Positions 6,793 through 13,489 of a stretch of 24,104 nucleotides of DNA are shown piece after piece. The DNA is from an uncultured Ruminococcus sp. (GTDB lineage Bacteria > Bacillota > Clostridia > Oscillospirales > Ruminococcaceae), in the NCBI GenBank assembly GCA_945867875.1, contig CAMBJF010000012.1:1-24104 (forward strand), read 5' to 3'. The notes beneath the pieces were generated by a model. The model had not been told where the DNA came from, ran no database searches, and worked only from the letters and a program-made list of their open reading frames with translations. Position numbers and translations under genes: made by a program. Every line of letters begins with the position of its first letter. Within the stretch, counting starts at the first letter, position 1.

Positions 6793-7575
6793 TTACTTTC
6801 TTACGATAATTACCTGAGTTGCTGTGGTATAGGGGTCTGTGAAGTTTACGTTTTCAAGTCTGTCTTCGGTAACGGTCATACCTGCAACACCGACATCAGC
6901 CTTGCCTGAGTCAACAGCTGCGATAATGGAATCAAATTCCATATTATCAACCTGAAGCTCCATTCCGATAATGTCGCATACAGCTGTCATCATATCAACG
7001 TCGAAGCCGACAACATTTTCACCGTCCATAGATTCATAGGGAGGGAATTCAGCGTTTGTTGCCATAATGAGCTTGCCGTTGCTTCTGTCAACATCAGCGG
7101 GAGATGTATAGGGGCTTTTGCCTGCGTCTTCACCGATCCAGTTTGCCTTGATGGAATCAAGAGTTCCGTCGGATTTGAGCTGAGCAAGAGCATCGTTTAT
7201 CTTGTTTGTAAGATCATCGTTGCCCTTCTTTACAGCGATAGCATATTCCTCAACTGCGAAATCTTCCTCGAGGAGCTTAAGATCATCGTTGTTTTCAACA
7301 TAAACCTTGGCAGGCTCTGCGTCGATAAGAACCGCATCGACCTTGCCCTGCTTAAGAGCCTGAACAGCATCAGCGCCCTTGTTGAAACGCTCTACCTTAT
7401 CGGTAACGTCAGAGGCATAAGTATCGCCTGTTGTTCCGAGCTGAACGCCGATGACCTTGCCGTTAAGGTCATCAATGGAGAAAATCGTGTTTTCGGGAAT
7501 GCTTCCGCAGCCTGCAAAAATTGCAGCGGAAAGTGCAGCAGCAGCCACACTTGCGATTATTTTAGAGATCTTCAT
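6793..7575 (-). CDS. amino-acid ABC transporter binding lipoprotein, lobes in permuted order
   Basis: This 260-residue lipoprotein should capture an amino acid outside the cell for the adjacent permease and ATPase. A signal peptide ends in a lipobox with C23 (AAIFAGC). The mature part is a family 3 (SBP_bac_3) binding protein in unusual order. First comes what is normally the second half, SIDDLNGKVIGVQLGTTG (33-50) through GADAVQALKQGKVDAV and DGTLDSIKANWIG (137-148). Then comes a linker of about 19 residues (149-167). Last is what is normally the first half, KLIMATNAEFPPYESMDG (168-185), GFDVDMM, AGMTVTEDRLENVNFTDPY and QVIIVRK at the very C-terminus. Each half occurs once, so this is a circular permutation and not a duplication. 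The ATG has AAAGGA upstream and a good promoter. The ligand is unknown. Confidence 0.9.
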   Translation of the reverse strand: MKISKIIASVAAAALSAAIFAGCGSIPENTIFSIDDLNGKVIGVQLGTTGDTYASDVTDKVERFNKGADAVQALKQGKVDAVLIDAEPAKVYVENNDDLKLLEEDFAVEEYAIAVKKGNDDLTNKINDALAQLKSDGTLDSIKANWIGEDAGKSPYTSPADVDRSNGKLIMATNAEFPPYESMDGENVVGFDVDMMTAVCDIIGMELQVDNMEFDSIIAAVDSGKADVGVAGMTVTEDRLENVNFTDPYTTATQVIIVRK

Positions 7576-7622
7576 TTTAAATTTGTCCTTTCATTTTTGA
7601 AATTGATTACAGACCAACTATC

Positions 7623-7651
7623 ATTATAATACAGAATCCTACCGATTTCAA
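7623..7651 (-). promoter_or_regulatory. sigma-A promoter of the amino-acid transporter operon
   Basis: Read on the - strand, TTGAAA (7646-7651) and TATAAT (7623-7628) are separated by 17 bases, placing transcription start about 40 bp before the binding-protein ATG. The -35 box lies inside one arm of a long inverted repeat (7643-7709). Confidence 0.8.
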
Positions 7652-7709
7652 GGGATTATTATGTTATTTTACATTTTAATAAAAAATTATATATTATCCC
7701 CCGAAATCG
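7643..7709. repeat. imperfect inverted repeat with AT-rich centre
   Basis: CGATTTCAAGGGAT (7643-7656) and ATCCCCCGAAATCG (7696-7709) are complementary at 12 of 14 positions around a 39-bp AT-rich centre. It fills the gap between the stop codon of the upstream gene (7718) and the transporter promoter, and contains that promoter's -35 box. It could be a weak terminator-like hairpin for the gene ending at 7718, or a regulator site. Confidence 0.45.
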
Positions 7710-7717
7710 TCTGTGAT

Positions 7718-8392
7718 TTAAGTAGTCTGGGTGCTTTCAGTCTCTGTTTCCGCAGGCTTTTCAGCACTCTGCTCCTCAGTTTTAGGCTCTTCTGCAGCGT
7801 CAACGGGCTCAAATGTCTCAGGAACAAATTCTTCTTCGTCCACAAGATGTATGTCCTCCTGTTTACCCTCGGTATCATCAGGCGGGAATACATTTGTTTC
7901 CAGCTGAGCAAGAGTCGTCCTTGCGTTGTTGGTAAGTCTTTCGTAATAAGGCTTGAATGAGTCAAAAAAGCTTCTCCATTTACGTTCAAACTTGGGGTCA
8001 GCCGCTTCATTGTTGTTCTGAGGGGCGATCTTTCGCCATTCACGGCTGATAAGGGACATAATGAAGCCGTTAAGATGCGCCTCTGTCATTTCCTTATATT
8101 CGGAGGGGGTGGGGTGACGGAATTTATAAAGGTCCTCGATTTTGATAAGCTCATCAAGGTTTTTCATTATGCAGTCATACTTCTTGAAAAGCAGACCGAT
8201 ATTTGTGACCTTGTTGATGTTCGCTATATTTTCATTGACGATCTTCATATATCTGCTTATGTAAATTTTTGTCATTTTATCGAGAAATTCCTCAGAGACC
8301 TGAAGTTTTTTCTCGTCTATTTCAAGAATAATGTTCTGGAGCTGAATCTGCTTGTTTCTTTGCTTCTTTTTTTCATTATCAAAAAAACTCAT
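7718..8392 (-). CDS. coiled-coil protein with acidic C-terminal tail, unknown function
   Basis: I do not recognise this 224-residue protein. It has no signal peptide or membrane segment, so it is probably cytoplasmic. The first 90 residues are highly charged and helical (EKKKQRNKQIQLQNIILEID, then KMTKIYISRYMKIVNENI), suggesting a coiled coil. The middle section carries aromatic and basic residues (FERKWRSFFDSFKPYYERL). The last 55 residues are a low-complexity acidic tail rich in E, T and A (PKTEEQSAEKPAETETESTQ), likely disordered. It has its own promoter and AAGGA-type ribosome binding sites, and is flanked by queF's terminator and the transporter promoter, so it is monocistronic. The long, non-repetitive helical body argues for a real gene. 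Confidence 0.75.
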   Translation of the reverse strand: MSFFDNEKKKQRNKQIQLQNIILEIDEKKLQVSEEFLDKMTKIYISRYMKIVNENIANINKVTNIGLLFKKYDCIMKNLDELIKIEDLYKFRHPTPSEYKEMTEAHLNGFIMSLISREWRKIAPQNNNEAADPKFERKWRSFFDSFKPYYERLTNNARTTLAQLETNVFPPDDTEGKQEDIHLVDEEEFVPETFEPVDAAEEPKTEEQSAEKPAETETESTQTT

Positions 8393-8429
8393 AGCATCAA
8401 ATCCTTTTCCTTAAAATCAAACTCTCATT

Positions 8430-8458
8430 ATTATAACACAATATTAAAAAAAATGCAA
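8430..8458 (-). promoter_or_regulatory. sigma-A promoter of the coiled-coil protein gene
   Basis: On the - strand TTGCAT (8453-8458) and TATAAT (8430-8435) are 17 bases apart, with transcription expected to start about 35 bp before the ATG at 8392. Confidence 0.75.
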
Positions 8459-8469
8459 GGGTTTGAGCA

Positions 8470-8518
8470 TAAAAATGAGCAGAAAAGTCACTGCTCTGAG
8501 AGCTGTTACTTTTCTGCT
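8470..8518 (-). terminator. intrinsic terminator of queF
   Basis: AGCAGAAAAGT (8478-8488) pairs perfectly with ACTTTTCTGCT (8508-8518). The stem continues with interruptions to a GCTC/GAGC helix around a 3-base loop. On the - strand it is followed by CATTTTTATG. It lies 14 bp after the queF stop codon. Confidence 0.8.
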
Positions 8519-8532
8519 ATAAAGCGCATAAA

Positions 8533-9030
8533 TTATCTGTTATCCACCTTTTCAGGGTACATATCGTGCTCGGTGAGACGGCGAAGCGCCATTTCCTCGA
8601 ACATAGTGCCCTTTCTGCCGTAATTGCAGTATGGGTCAATGGAAATTCCTCCACGGGGTGTGAATTTTCCCCATACCTCAATATATTTCGGGTCCATAAG
8701 CTTGATAAGATCTTTCATTATAATGTTCACGCAGTCCTCGTGAAAATCACCGTGGTTGCGGAAGCTGTAAAGATAAAGCTTAAGTGATTTGGATTCTACC
8801 ATTTTTATATCGGGTATATATGATATATAAATAGTTGCGAAATCGGGCTGACCCGTTATAGGGCAAAGGCTTGTAAATTCGGGGCAGTTGAATTTTACAA
8901 AATAATCATTGTCCTGATGCTTGTTCACGAATGTTTCAAGTACCTGAGGAGCGTAATCGTCGGGGTATTTTGTTTTTTGATTGCCAAGGAGAGTTATCCC
9001 CTGCTTTTCCTCTGCTGTTCTGCCTTCCAT
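8533..9030 (-). CDS. queF: NADPH-dependent 7-cyano-7-deazaguanine reductase
   Basis: QueF reduces preQ0 to preQ1, the last free-base step of queuosine synthesis for tRNA wobble modification. The 165-residue unimodular (B. subtilis-type) protein has the catalytic C56 in SLCPITGQPDF with D63, and the QueF motif ESKSLKLYLYSFRNH (E79 onward). H97 and E98 in GDFHEDC fit the substrate-binding pair. The start has AAGGA upstream and MEGRTAEEKQG resembles family N-termini. queC, queD and queE are not in the window, so preQ0 must be made from genes elsewhere or imported. It has its own promoter, whose -35 box covers the thioredoxin stop codon, and a 5' leader hairpin. Confidence 0.95.
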   Translation of the reverse strand: MEGRTAEEKQGITLLGNQKTKYPDDYAPQVLETFVNKHQDNDYFVKFNCPEFTSLCPITGQPDFATIYISYIPDIKMVESKSLKLYLYSFRNHGDFHEDCVNIIMKDLIKLMDPKYIEVWGKFTPRGGISIDPYCNYGRKGTMFEEMALRRLTEHDMYPEKVDNR

Positions 9031-9056
9031 TTTTATCGTCCTTCCGTAATAAAATT

Positions 9057-9095
9057 ATAACCGTCATAAGGCTGTTTCTGCCCTATGGCGGTTAT
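9057..9095 (-). promoter_or_regulatory. 5' leader hairpin of queF
   Basis: On the transcript, ATAACCG pairs with CGGTTAT, and after a C/A mismatch CATAGGGC pairs with GCCTTATG (with one G-U pair) around the loop AGAAACA. It starts only a few bases after the expected transcription start and ends about 26 bases before the ATG. The arrangement does not match the preQ1-I pattern (short stem with an A-rich tail), and no T run follows, so terminator function is unlikely. It may stabilise the message or be an unrecognised regulatory element. Confidence 0.5.
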
Positions 9096-9105
9096 CCTCG
9101 ATATT

Positions 9106-9134
9106 ATTATAACGCAAACGCCGATATATGTCAA
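9106..9134 (-). promoter_or_regulatory. consensus sigma-A promoter of queF
   Basis: On the - strand TTGACA (9129-9134) and TATAAT (9106-9111) are separated by 17 bases; both hexamers are perfect. The -35 hexamer includes the TGA stop codon of the thioredoxin gene (9131-9133). Confidence 0.9.
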
Positions 9135-9436
9135 GCCTTGTCCATAAGTCCCATAAGCTCCTGCTTTGAAACTGCGCCCACTATCCTTGCGACCTCAACG
9201 CCATTCCTGAAAGCAATGAACGTGGGGATGCTTGATACACCGAATTTGCCCGCAGCCTCCGTGACCTTGTCCACATCAACCTTATAAACAGAAAAACTGC
9301 CGCTTTCCGCAAGCTCACTTACAACGGGAGCCATTATCTTGCAGGGACCGCACCACGATGCATAAAAATCCACAAGCACAGCCTCATTGACTTTTAACAC
9401 CTTATTCTCAAACTCGCTGTAATCCTTTATCTCCAT
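9131..9436 (-). CDS. trxA: thioredoxin
   Basis: This 101-residue protein is a complete single-domain thioredoxin that reduces disulfides in cytoplasmic proteins. The active site is W28-C29-G30-P31-C32 in YASWCGPCKIMAP, the cis-proline is P71 in SSIPTFIAF, and the buried aspartate is D23 in VLVDFYA. No signal peptide or membrane anchor is present. AAGGA precedes the ATG. It begins 16 bp after the histidine kinase stop codon and is probably the last gene of that operon. No thioredoxin reductase gene is nearby. The placement with a two-component system suggests that thiol or envelope stress may be part of the regulated response (inference). Confidence 0.95.
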   Translation of the reverse strand: MEIKDYSEFENKVLKVNEAVLVDFYASWCGPCKIMAPVVSELAESGSFSVYKVDVDKVTEAAGKFGVSSIPTFIAFRNGVEVARIVGAVSKQELMGLMDKA

Positions 9437-9452
9437 AAAAAATATCCTTTCA

Positions 9453-10772
9453 TCATAAAGATTTTGCAGGATTATTATTCTCAGTCTGAGCAGGAGTATT
9501 CGGGAGACAAACGGTAATTCTTGTGCCGATGTCCTTGTATGAAATCACCTCAAAATGACCGCCGTGACGGTCAACAATCCACTTGGCAATGGAAAGTCCG
9601 AGACCCGTGCCGCCTGTTTCACGGTTTCTTGCAGGGTCGGAGCGGAAAAATCTGTCAAAGATCAGTGGAATATCATTTTCGTCAATGCCGATTCCCGTGT
9701 CCTGGACCTCAAAACAGTTCTCCCCTTTTTCATTTTTCATAACTCTGAGGGTAACTGTATTGCCCTTAGGGGTATATTTTTTCGCATTGTCACAGAGAAT
9801 ACGTGCAGTCTGCTTCATCATCGAAATATCGGCATAAACACTTATCTCGTCCTTGATGTCAAGGTTGTAGGTGTGGTCGTGGTCAATCATCTCAGCTTCG
9901 GAATGAACTTCTCTTATCATATCCGAAAGAGAAAATTCTGTCATATTCACAGGCTGCCTGCCATTGTCGCCCCTTGCAAGGAACAAAAGCTGCTCGACAA
10001 GCTTGTTCATATTCTCCGATTCATTCTTTATCGCCGTGATGCCCTCGTCAAGTATCTTTTCATCGGATTTGCCCCACCTGTCAAGCATATCCGCATAGCC
10101 CTTGATGACCGCAATTGGCGTCCTCAGCTCGTGAGATGCATCTGACACAAAACGGGACTGGCTTTTGTAAGCCTCCCTCATTCGGTCAAGCAGGTCATTT
10201 ATAGCCTTTTCGATACGCTTCAGATCACGGTTTCCCGTAGAAATATGAATATCCGAATCCATAGGGTCAATTTTTCCGATGGCCGACTCAATATCATCAA
10301 AATTATATTGGCTGTTGTGAGCGGCAGCTGTAAGCTCAGTAGCAGTCACAGCTATTTTATTAAGAGGACTTAGCATTTTCTTAGCCCTGAAATATTCGGG
10401 AAGAAAAGTCAGCAGCCATATGATGACCTGTATCATAATAACAGCCGCCATACCTACTGTAAGTACCCTTGCAAATGTGCCGCATCTGACTGAGTATTCA
10501 CCAAAATGATAAATTCCCGTGCCAAGGGCAGCCCAGACATTTTCACCGCCCGAACCTGCCGTAACGCCGCTGAAATCAAAATCAAAGCTTCGGTCGATAT
10601 CCGTTTTGAACACGGAAACGTAATTTGCTTCGGCGGCTATGCACCAGCTCACAACCGAAAAAACAATAATAAGCAGGTCGCAGAGAAGATACTGCCCCAG
10701 GCGTTCAAGCTGCCTGCTGGCGGTTATCTGCCCTGCGATGGAACTGCTGTTATCGGGCTTGTTTTTTTCCAC
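9453..10772 (-). CDS. sensor histidine kinase
   Basis: This 439-residue membrane kinase should phosphorylate the OmpR-type regulator encoded two genes upstream. Domains in order: membrane segment about 28-48; an extracellular loop of about 55 residues (49-102) as sensor; membrane segment about 103-126; HAMP-like linker; dimerisation domain with H214 in FVSDASHELRTPIAVIKGYA; and an ATPase domain with N box ILCDNAKKYTPKG (N329), DTGIGI (358-363) and GGTGLGLSIAK (387-397). The layout resembles ArlS/CssS-type envelope sensors. The frame extends to a TTG at 10799, but AAAGGAGG lies seven bases before the GTG at 10772, which I choose. With that start the gap to the hydrolase gene is 16 bp. Confidence 0.93.
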   Translation of the reverse strand: MEKNKPDNSSSIAGQITASRQLERLGQYLLCDLLIIVFSVVSWCIAAEANYVSVFKTDIDRSFDFDFSGVTAGSGGENVWAALGTGIYHFGEYSVRCGTFARVLTVGMAAVIMIQVIIWLLTFLPEYFRAKKMLSPLNKIAVTATELTAAAHNSQYNFDDIESAIGKIDPMDSDIHISTGNRDLKRIEKAINDLLDRMREAYKSQSRFVSDASHELRTPIAVIKGYADMLDRWGKSDEKILDEGITAIKNESENMNKLVEQLLFLARGDNGRQPVNMTEFSLSDMIREVHSEAEMIDHDHTYNLDIKDEISVYADISMMKQTARILCDNAKKYTPKGNTVTLRVMKNEKGENCFEVQDTGIGIDENDIPLIFDRFFRSDPARNRETGGTGLGLSIAKWIVDRHGGHFEVISYKDIGTRITVCLPNTPAQTENNNPAKSL

Positions 10773-10788
10773 ACAGCCACCTCCTTTT

Positions 10789-11607
10789 TCAGAAGCCAAG
10801 CTCTTTGAGACCGTTAATTATGTCAACATAAAACTCTGTAATGTCGGAAATACCGCCGTTTTTGTCAGTCGAAAGCCTGCTCCTGCGCATGTCCACCTCA
10901 TCGCAGTGGGATATTCCCCGTTTGCCGCTACCGTAGTAAACTCCTTTGAAATTGGTCCATTTAACGGAATCAGGCGCAAGCAGACCGTCATTTTCGCCTT
11001 CAAAATGGTTTACAACTATCCACGGGAATGCCATAAGCATATCAGAGCTCATCTTTTTCATTGCAAAGGCATAGCTCTGATAATAAACTCCCTCAGCGTC
11101 GGGATTTTCCCTGTTGAACCGCTCCGCATCGGCAGTTCGGAAGCTCTTCACGGCTTCATATGTATGAGGAGAGCTGTCCCCAAGTATCCGAAACCACAGG
11201 TCAGCCGCACCGCAGCCGAATCTTACCGCCCCCTGCGGCAGCTTCATAAGCTTATCCACCGTGACCGAACCGTTATGAGGCGTGGACAACGTTGTAAGAG
11301 ATGCTGTTTTATCCGCATATCCAAGTGTCGAGATAAGATATCTTGCCTCCAGCCCTCCCTTTGAATGAGCGATAATGTTCACCTTTTCGGCACCCGATTT
11401 TTCAAGAGCGACATCAAGTGATATTTTAAGCTGCTCTGCATTGCTCTCAATGCTGCCGTTGCTGTCCTGTTTTCCGTAGTAGACCTCTGCGCCGTTTTTC
11501 TCAAGTGCTTCGGGGATACGTCCCCAGTAATTCACAAGTTTATAATCCTTAAAACCCATTCCGTGAACAAGCAGAATGGGATATTTCAGCTTATCACTTG
11601 ATGACAT
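10789..11607 (-). CDS. alpha/beta hydrolase, lipase-like
   Basis: This 272-residue protein is a predicted serine esterase or lipase of the alpha/beta-hydrolase fold. The oxyanion loop is LLVHGMGF (HG at 15-16), the nucleophile is S82 in IIAHSKGGLEARY (an A-H-S-x-G elbow, as in Bacillus-type lipases), and the probable acid and base are D207 in GENDGLLAP and H234 in RGISHCDEVD. No signal peptide or membrane segment is visible, so it appears cytoplasmic. Its start codon lies inside the response regulator gene (14-bp overlap) and the histidine kinase follows 16 bp after its stop, so it is translated as part of the two-component operon. The substrate is unknown; a lipid or cell-wall ester is a guess from context. 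Confidence 0.88.
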   Translation of the reverse strand: MSSSDKLKYPILLVHGMGFKDYKLVNYWGRIPEALEKNGAEVYYGKQDSNGSIESNAEQLKISLDVALEKSGAEKVNIIAHSKGGLEARYLISTLGYADKTASLTTLSTPHNGSVTVDKLMKLPQGAVRFGCGAADLWFRILGDSSPHTYEAVKSFRTADAERFNRENPDAEGVYYQSYAFAMKKMSSDMLMAFPWIVVNHFEGENDGLLAPDSVKWTNFKGVYYGSGKRGISHCDEVDMRRSRLSTDKNGGISDITEFYVDIINGLKELGF

Positions 11608-12277
11608 AGCCTACACCCCTGACAGTCTGAATGTACTTTGTCTCCGATACCTCTTCAAGCTTGCTCCTGAGATACCTTATATAAACGTCCACCACATTTG
11701 TCTCACCAAAATAATCATAGCCCCATACACGCTCTAAAAGCTGTTCACGGGTAAGAACTATGGAAACATTTTCAAGCAGTGCCTGCAAAAGCCCGAACTC
11801 CTTTACAGTAAGCTCCAGCGGCTTTCCACCGCAGGTAACTGTATGTCTCGCAGTGTCCATCGAAAGCTCCTTGAACGTGATAACATCGCCCTTTGCCTTG
11901 TCATCTTCCGCAGGGCGGTGCTGACGGAGGGTCACTCTTATTCTCGCAAGCAGCTCTTCTATAGCAAAAGGCTTTGTAATGTAATCGTCAGCGCCCATAT
12001 CAAGCCCCGAAACCTTATCCATTACCGAATCCCTCGCCGTGAGCATTATCACGGGCACATTATTTTCAGCCTTTCTGAGACGTCTCAGCACCTCGAGACC
12101 GTTCAGCTCAGGGAGCATTATATCAAGAAGTATCAGGTCAAATTCTCCGCTTTCCGCAAGAGAAAGTCCCTGTCGTCCGTCACCTGCCACAGCCGTTTCA
12201 TAATCCTCGTGTTCAAGCTCCAGCTGAATAAATCTTGCAAGCTGGTGTTCGTCCTCAACTATCAGAATCTTTGGCAT
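11594..12277 (-). CDS. OmpR/PhoB-family response regulator
   Basis: This 227-residue DNA-binding regulator is the partner of the histidine kinase in the same operon. The receiver domain (1-118) has acidic residues E8-D9-E10, phospho-acceptor D52 in LLDIMLP, T80 and K102 in ITKPFAIEE. The C-terminal winged-helix domain (about 130-227) includes LELTVKEFGLLQALLENV, VLTREQLLERVWGYD and the final TVRGVGYVIK. It is closest in style to ArlR-type regulators. GGGGGA precedes the ATG. It starts 15 bp after the stop of the DUF4342 gene and overlaps the hydrolase gene by 14 bp. The upstream membrane proteins are candidate targets, but no direct-repeat operator was identified. Confidence 0.95.
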   Translation of the reverse strand: MPKILIVEDEHQLARFIQLELEHEDYETAVAGDGRQGLSLAESGEFDLILLDIMLPELNGLEVLRRLRKAENNVPVIMLTARDSVMDKVSGLDMGADDYITKPFAIEELLARIRVTLRQHRPAEDDKAKGDVITFKELSMDTARHTVTCGGKPLELTVKEFGLLQALLENVSIVLTREQLLERVWGYDYFGETNVVDVYIRYLRSKLEEVSETKYIQTVRGVGYVIK

Positions 12278-12292
12278 AAAAACTGTCCCCCA

Positions 12293-12733
12293 TCAAATAT
12301 CTTTTCTTATAGAATAGCTGCACCCGTTAAACAGCGTGATTATCACAATAAGGAAGCAAAGCCCCACAGTGCAGCACATAAGGATAATTGCAAGTACCAG
12401 CGGAAATTCAAGGATATCCCTGCCGTCCTTGGAAATGACCACACGGTATTTCAGGATATCTCTGAGAAATTCGCACAGCTTCTGCCAGGCAAGGCTGAAA
12501 AACTCCTTGATATTCTCAGCATCAGCAGCGGATTTTTCGCTGTAAACATAATAATCGGGCTGCATACCGGTTGAATACTTGTTGCTTTTTGAACCGCCCA
12601 GCTTCCCACGGCGTTCAAGGATTATCATAGCTTCAAGCAGATCGAAGTTTGCTTCCTTGAGCACTTCTCCTGCCTCTTCATAGGATATCCCGCATTTTTC
12701 CACAAGCTTTTCAGCCATTTCGTGATGCTCCAT
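12293..12733 (-). CDS. UBA-like/DUF4342 membrane protein
   Basis: This 146-residue protein has an N-terminal three-helix UBA/EF-Ts-N-like domain (about 5-42, with CGISYEEAGEVLKEANFDLL and EAMIILE). A charged linker follows, then a DUF4342-type module: a short beta pair YRVVISKDGRDILEFP (96-111), one hydrophobic segment (about 112-135) and the ending ITLFNGCSYSI. The function of the family is unknown. The ATG at 12733 follows AAAGGAG at eight bases and is preferred over an upstream in-frame ATG at 12769, which lies too near the promoter. It is the first gene of the operon with response regulator, hydrolase, kinase and thioredoxin, so it may feed a membrane signal to, or be protected by, that system (inference). 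Confidence 0.82.
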   Translation of the reverse strand: MEHHEMAEKLVEKCGISYEEAGEVLKEANFDLLEAMIILERRGKLGGSKSNKYSTGMQPDYYVYSEKSAADAENIKEFFSLAWQKLCEFLRDILKYRVVISKDGRDILEFPLVLAIILMCCTVGLCFLIVIITLFNGCSYSIRKDI

Positions 12734-12783
12734 AGGAAGACTCCTTTCTGATTTTTTTAAATTTACCATAAGCTTTGCCTTTC

Positions 12784-12812
12784 ATTATAGCATAAGAATG
12801 AAACGATTACAA
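12784..12812 (-). promoter_or_regulatory. sigma-A promoter of the two-component operon
   Basis: On the - strand TTGTAA (12807-12812) and TATAAT (12784-12789) are 17 bases apart, upstream of the UBA/DUF4342 gene. No terminator is visible between here and queF, so it probably drives five genes through thioredoxin. Confidence 0.75.
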
Positions 12813-12829
12813 CCGAATTATATTAATAA

Positions 12830-12868
12830 TGCCGCATTTTTCTGTATTGTATTCTGAAAAATGCGGCA
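12830..12868 (-). terminator. intrinsic terminator after second DUF4342-like gene
   Basis: TGCCGCATTTTTC (12830-12842) pairs perfectly with GAAAAATGCGGCA (12856-12868) around a 13-base loop, six bases after the stop codon. On the - strand it is followed by the T-rich TTATTAATATAATT rather than a solid T run. It separates this gene from the two-component operon. Confidence 0.7.
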
Positions 12869-12873
12869 AAGTA

Positions 12874-13383
12874 TTACTTATTGAAGAAACCGTTATCGCA
12901 GGGTTCCTCGTCGGGCTTTTTATATTCATAAGTCGGCGCAGACTGAGAAGCGTGGGCGGGTCTTATGAAGCCGAAAACAAATTCCTTTGAAAAATCGGGT
13001 CCGTAGAATGTGTATGTCACTCCGAAAAGCAGAGATATGAGCACAACGGGAACTAAAAAGCTTCCAAAGAATATGAGACACAAGGCTGCTGCTATCACAG
13101 GCATACAGAAATATTCCCTGCTGCCTGCGATGCTTACATAATTTCTGCGGAGCTTTGTGAAAATATTTTCCGCACAGCCCGCAGCATATCTGCCGCCTTT
13201 TCTGAAATTATTCCGTGCATTTCGGAACATATCGTTTATGCTCTCGTTTTTATAATGAGCCTTTTCAAGCATTTCAGCCGCCGCAAGCATATCCTTGCCG
13301 CAGGCCTCGTATGCATATCTTGCTTCTTCAAAGCTTGCGCCTGTTTTTCTTACAAGCTCGCTTACATTTTCAAAATCAGTCAT
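12874..13383 (-). CDS. UBA-like/DUF4342-like membrane protein, second paralogue
   Basis: This 169-residue protein has the same layout as the gene downstream. The UBA-like helical domain is at about 5-42 (TGASFEEARYAYEACGKDML, AAEMLEKA). A basic helix follows (RNARNNFRKGGRY), then beta strand NYVSIAGSREYFCMP (81-95), a membrane segment (about 96-120) and LLFGVTYTFYGPDF (118-131). Unlike its neighbour it carries a further 38-residue C-terminal tail with EYKKPDEEP. The segments NxV...EYFCMP and ISLLFGVTYT match the third paralogue closely. Function unknown. AAAGGA lies rather far (14 bases) from the ATG, but the nearer ATG is out of frame and closes after five codons. A TATAAT at 13432-13437 (- strand) lacks a good -35. 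Confidence 0.8.
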   Translation of the reverse strand: MTDFENVSELVRKTGASFEEARYAYEACGKDMLAAAEMLEKAHYKNESINDMFRNARNNFRKGGRYAAGCAENIFTKLRRNYVSIAGSREYFCMPVIAAALCLIFFGSFLVPVVLISLLFGVTYTFYGPDFSKEFVFGFIRPAHASQSAPTYEYKKPDEEPCDNGFFNK

Positions 13384-13489
13384 AATAAATCATTGGTTCC
13401 TTTCATATATGACTTTTGTTTCATTGTGTTTATTATATCCGACAAGGATTAAACCCGATTGTGATTAAGATTAAAATATCATTAGAAAA

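Noticed and set aside
9031..9105. preQ1 riboswitch upstream of queF
   Set aside because: The leader hairpin lacks the short-stem and A-rich tail arrangement of preQ1-I and shows no recognisable preQ1-II or -III core.
13384..13489. A promoter for the second DUF4342-like gene
   Set aside because: A TATAAT is present at 13432-13437 on the - strand, but no acceptable -35 box is found at 16-19 bases, so I did not list it.
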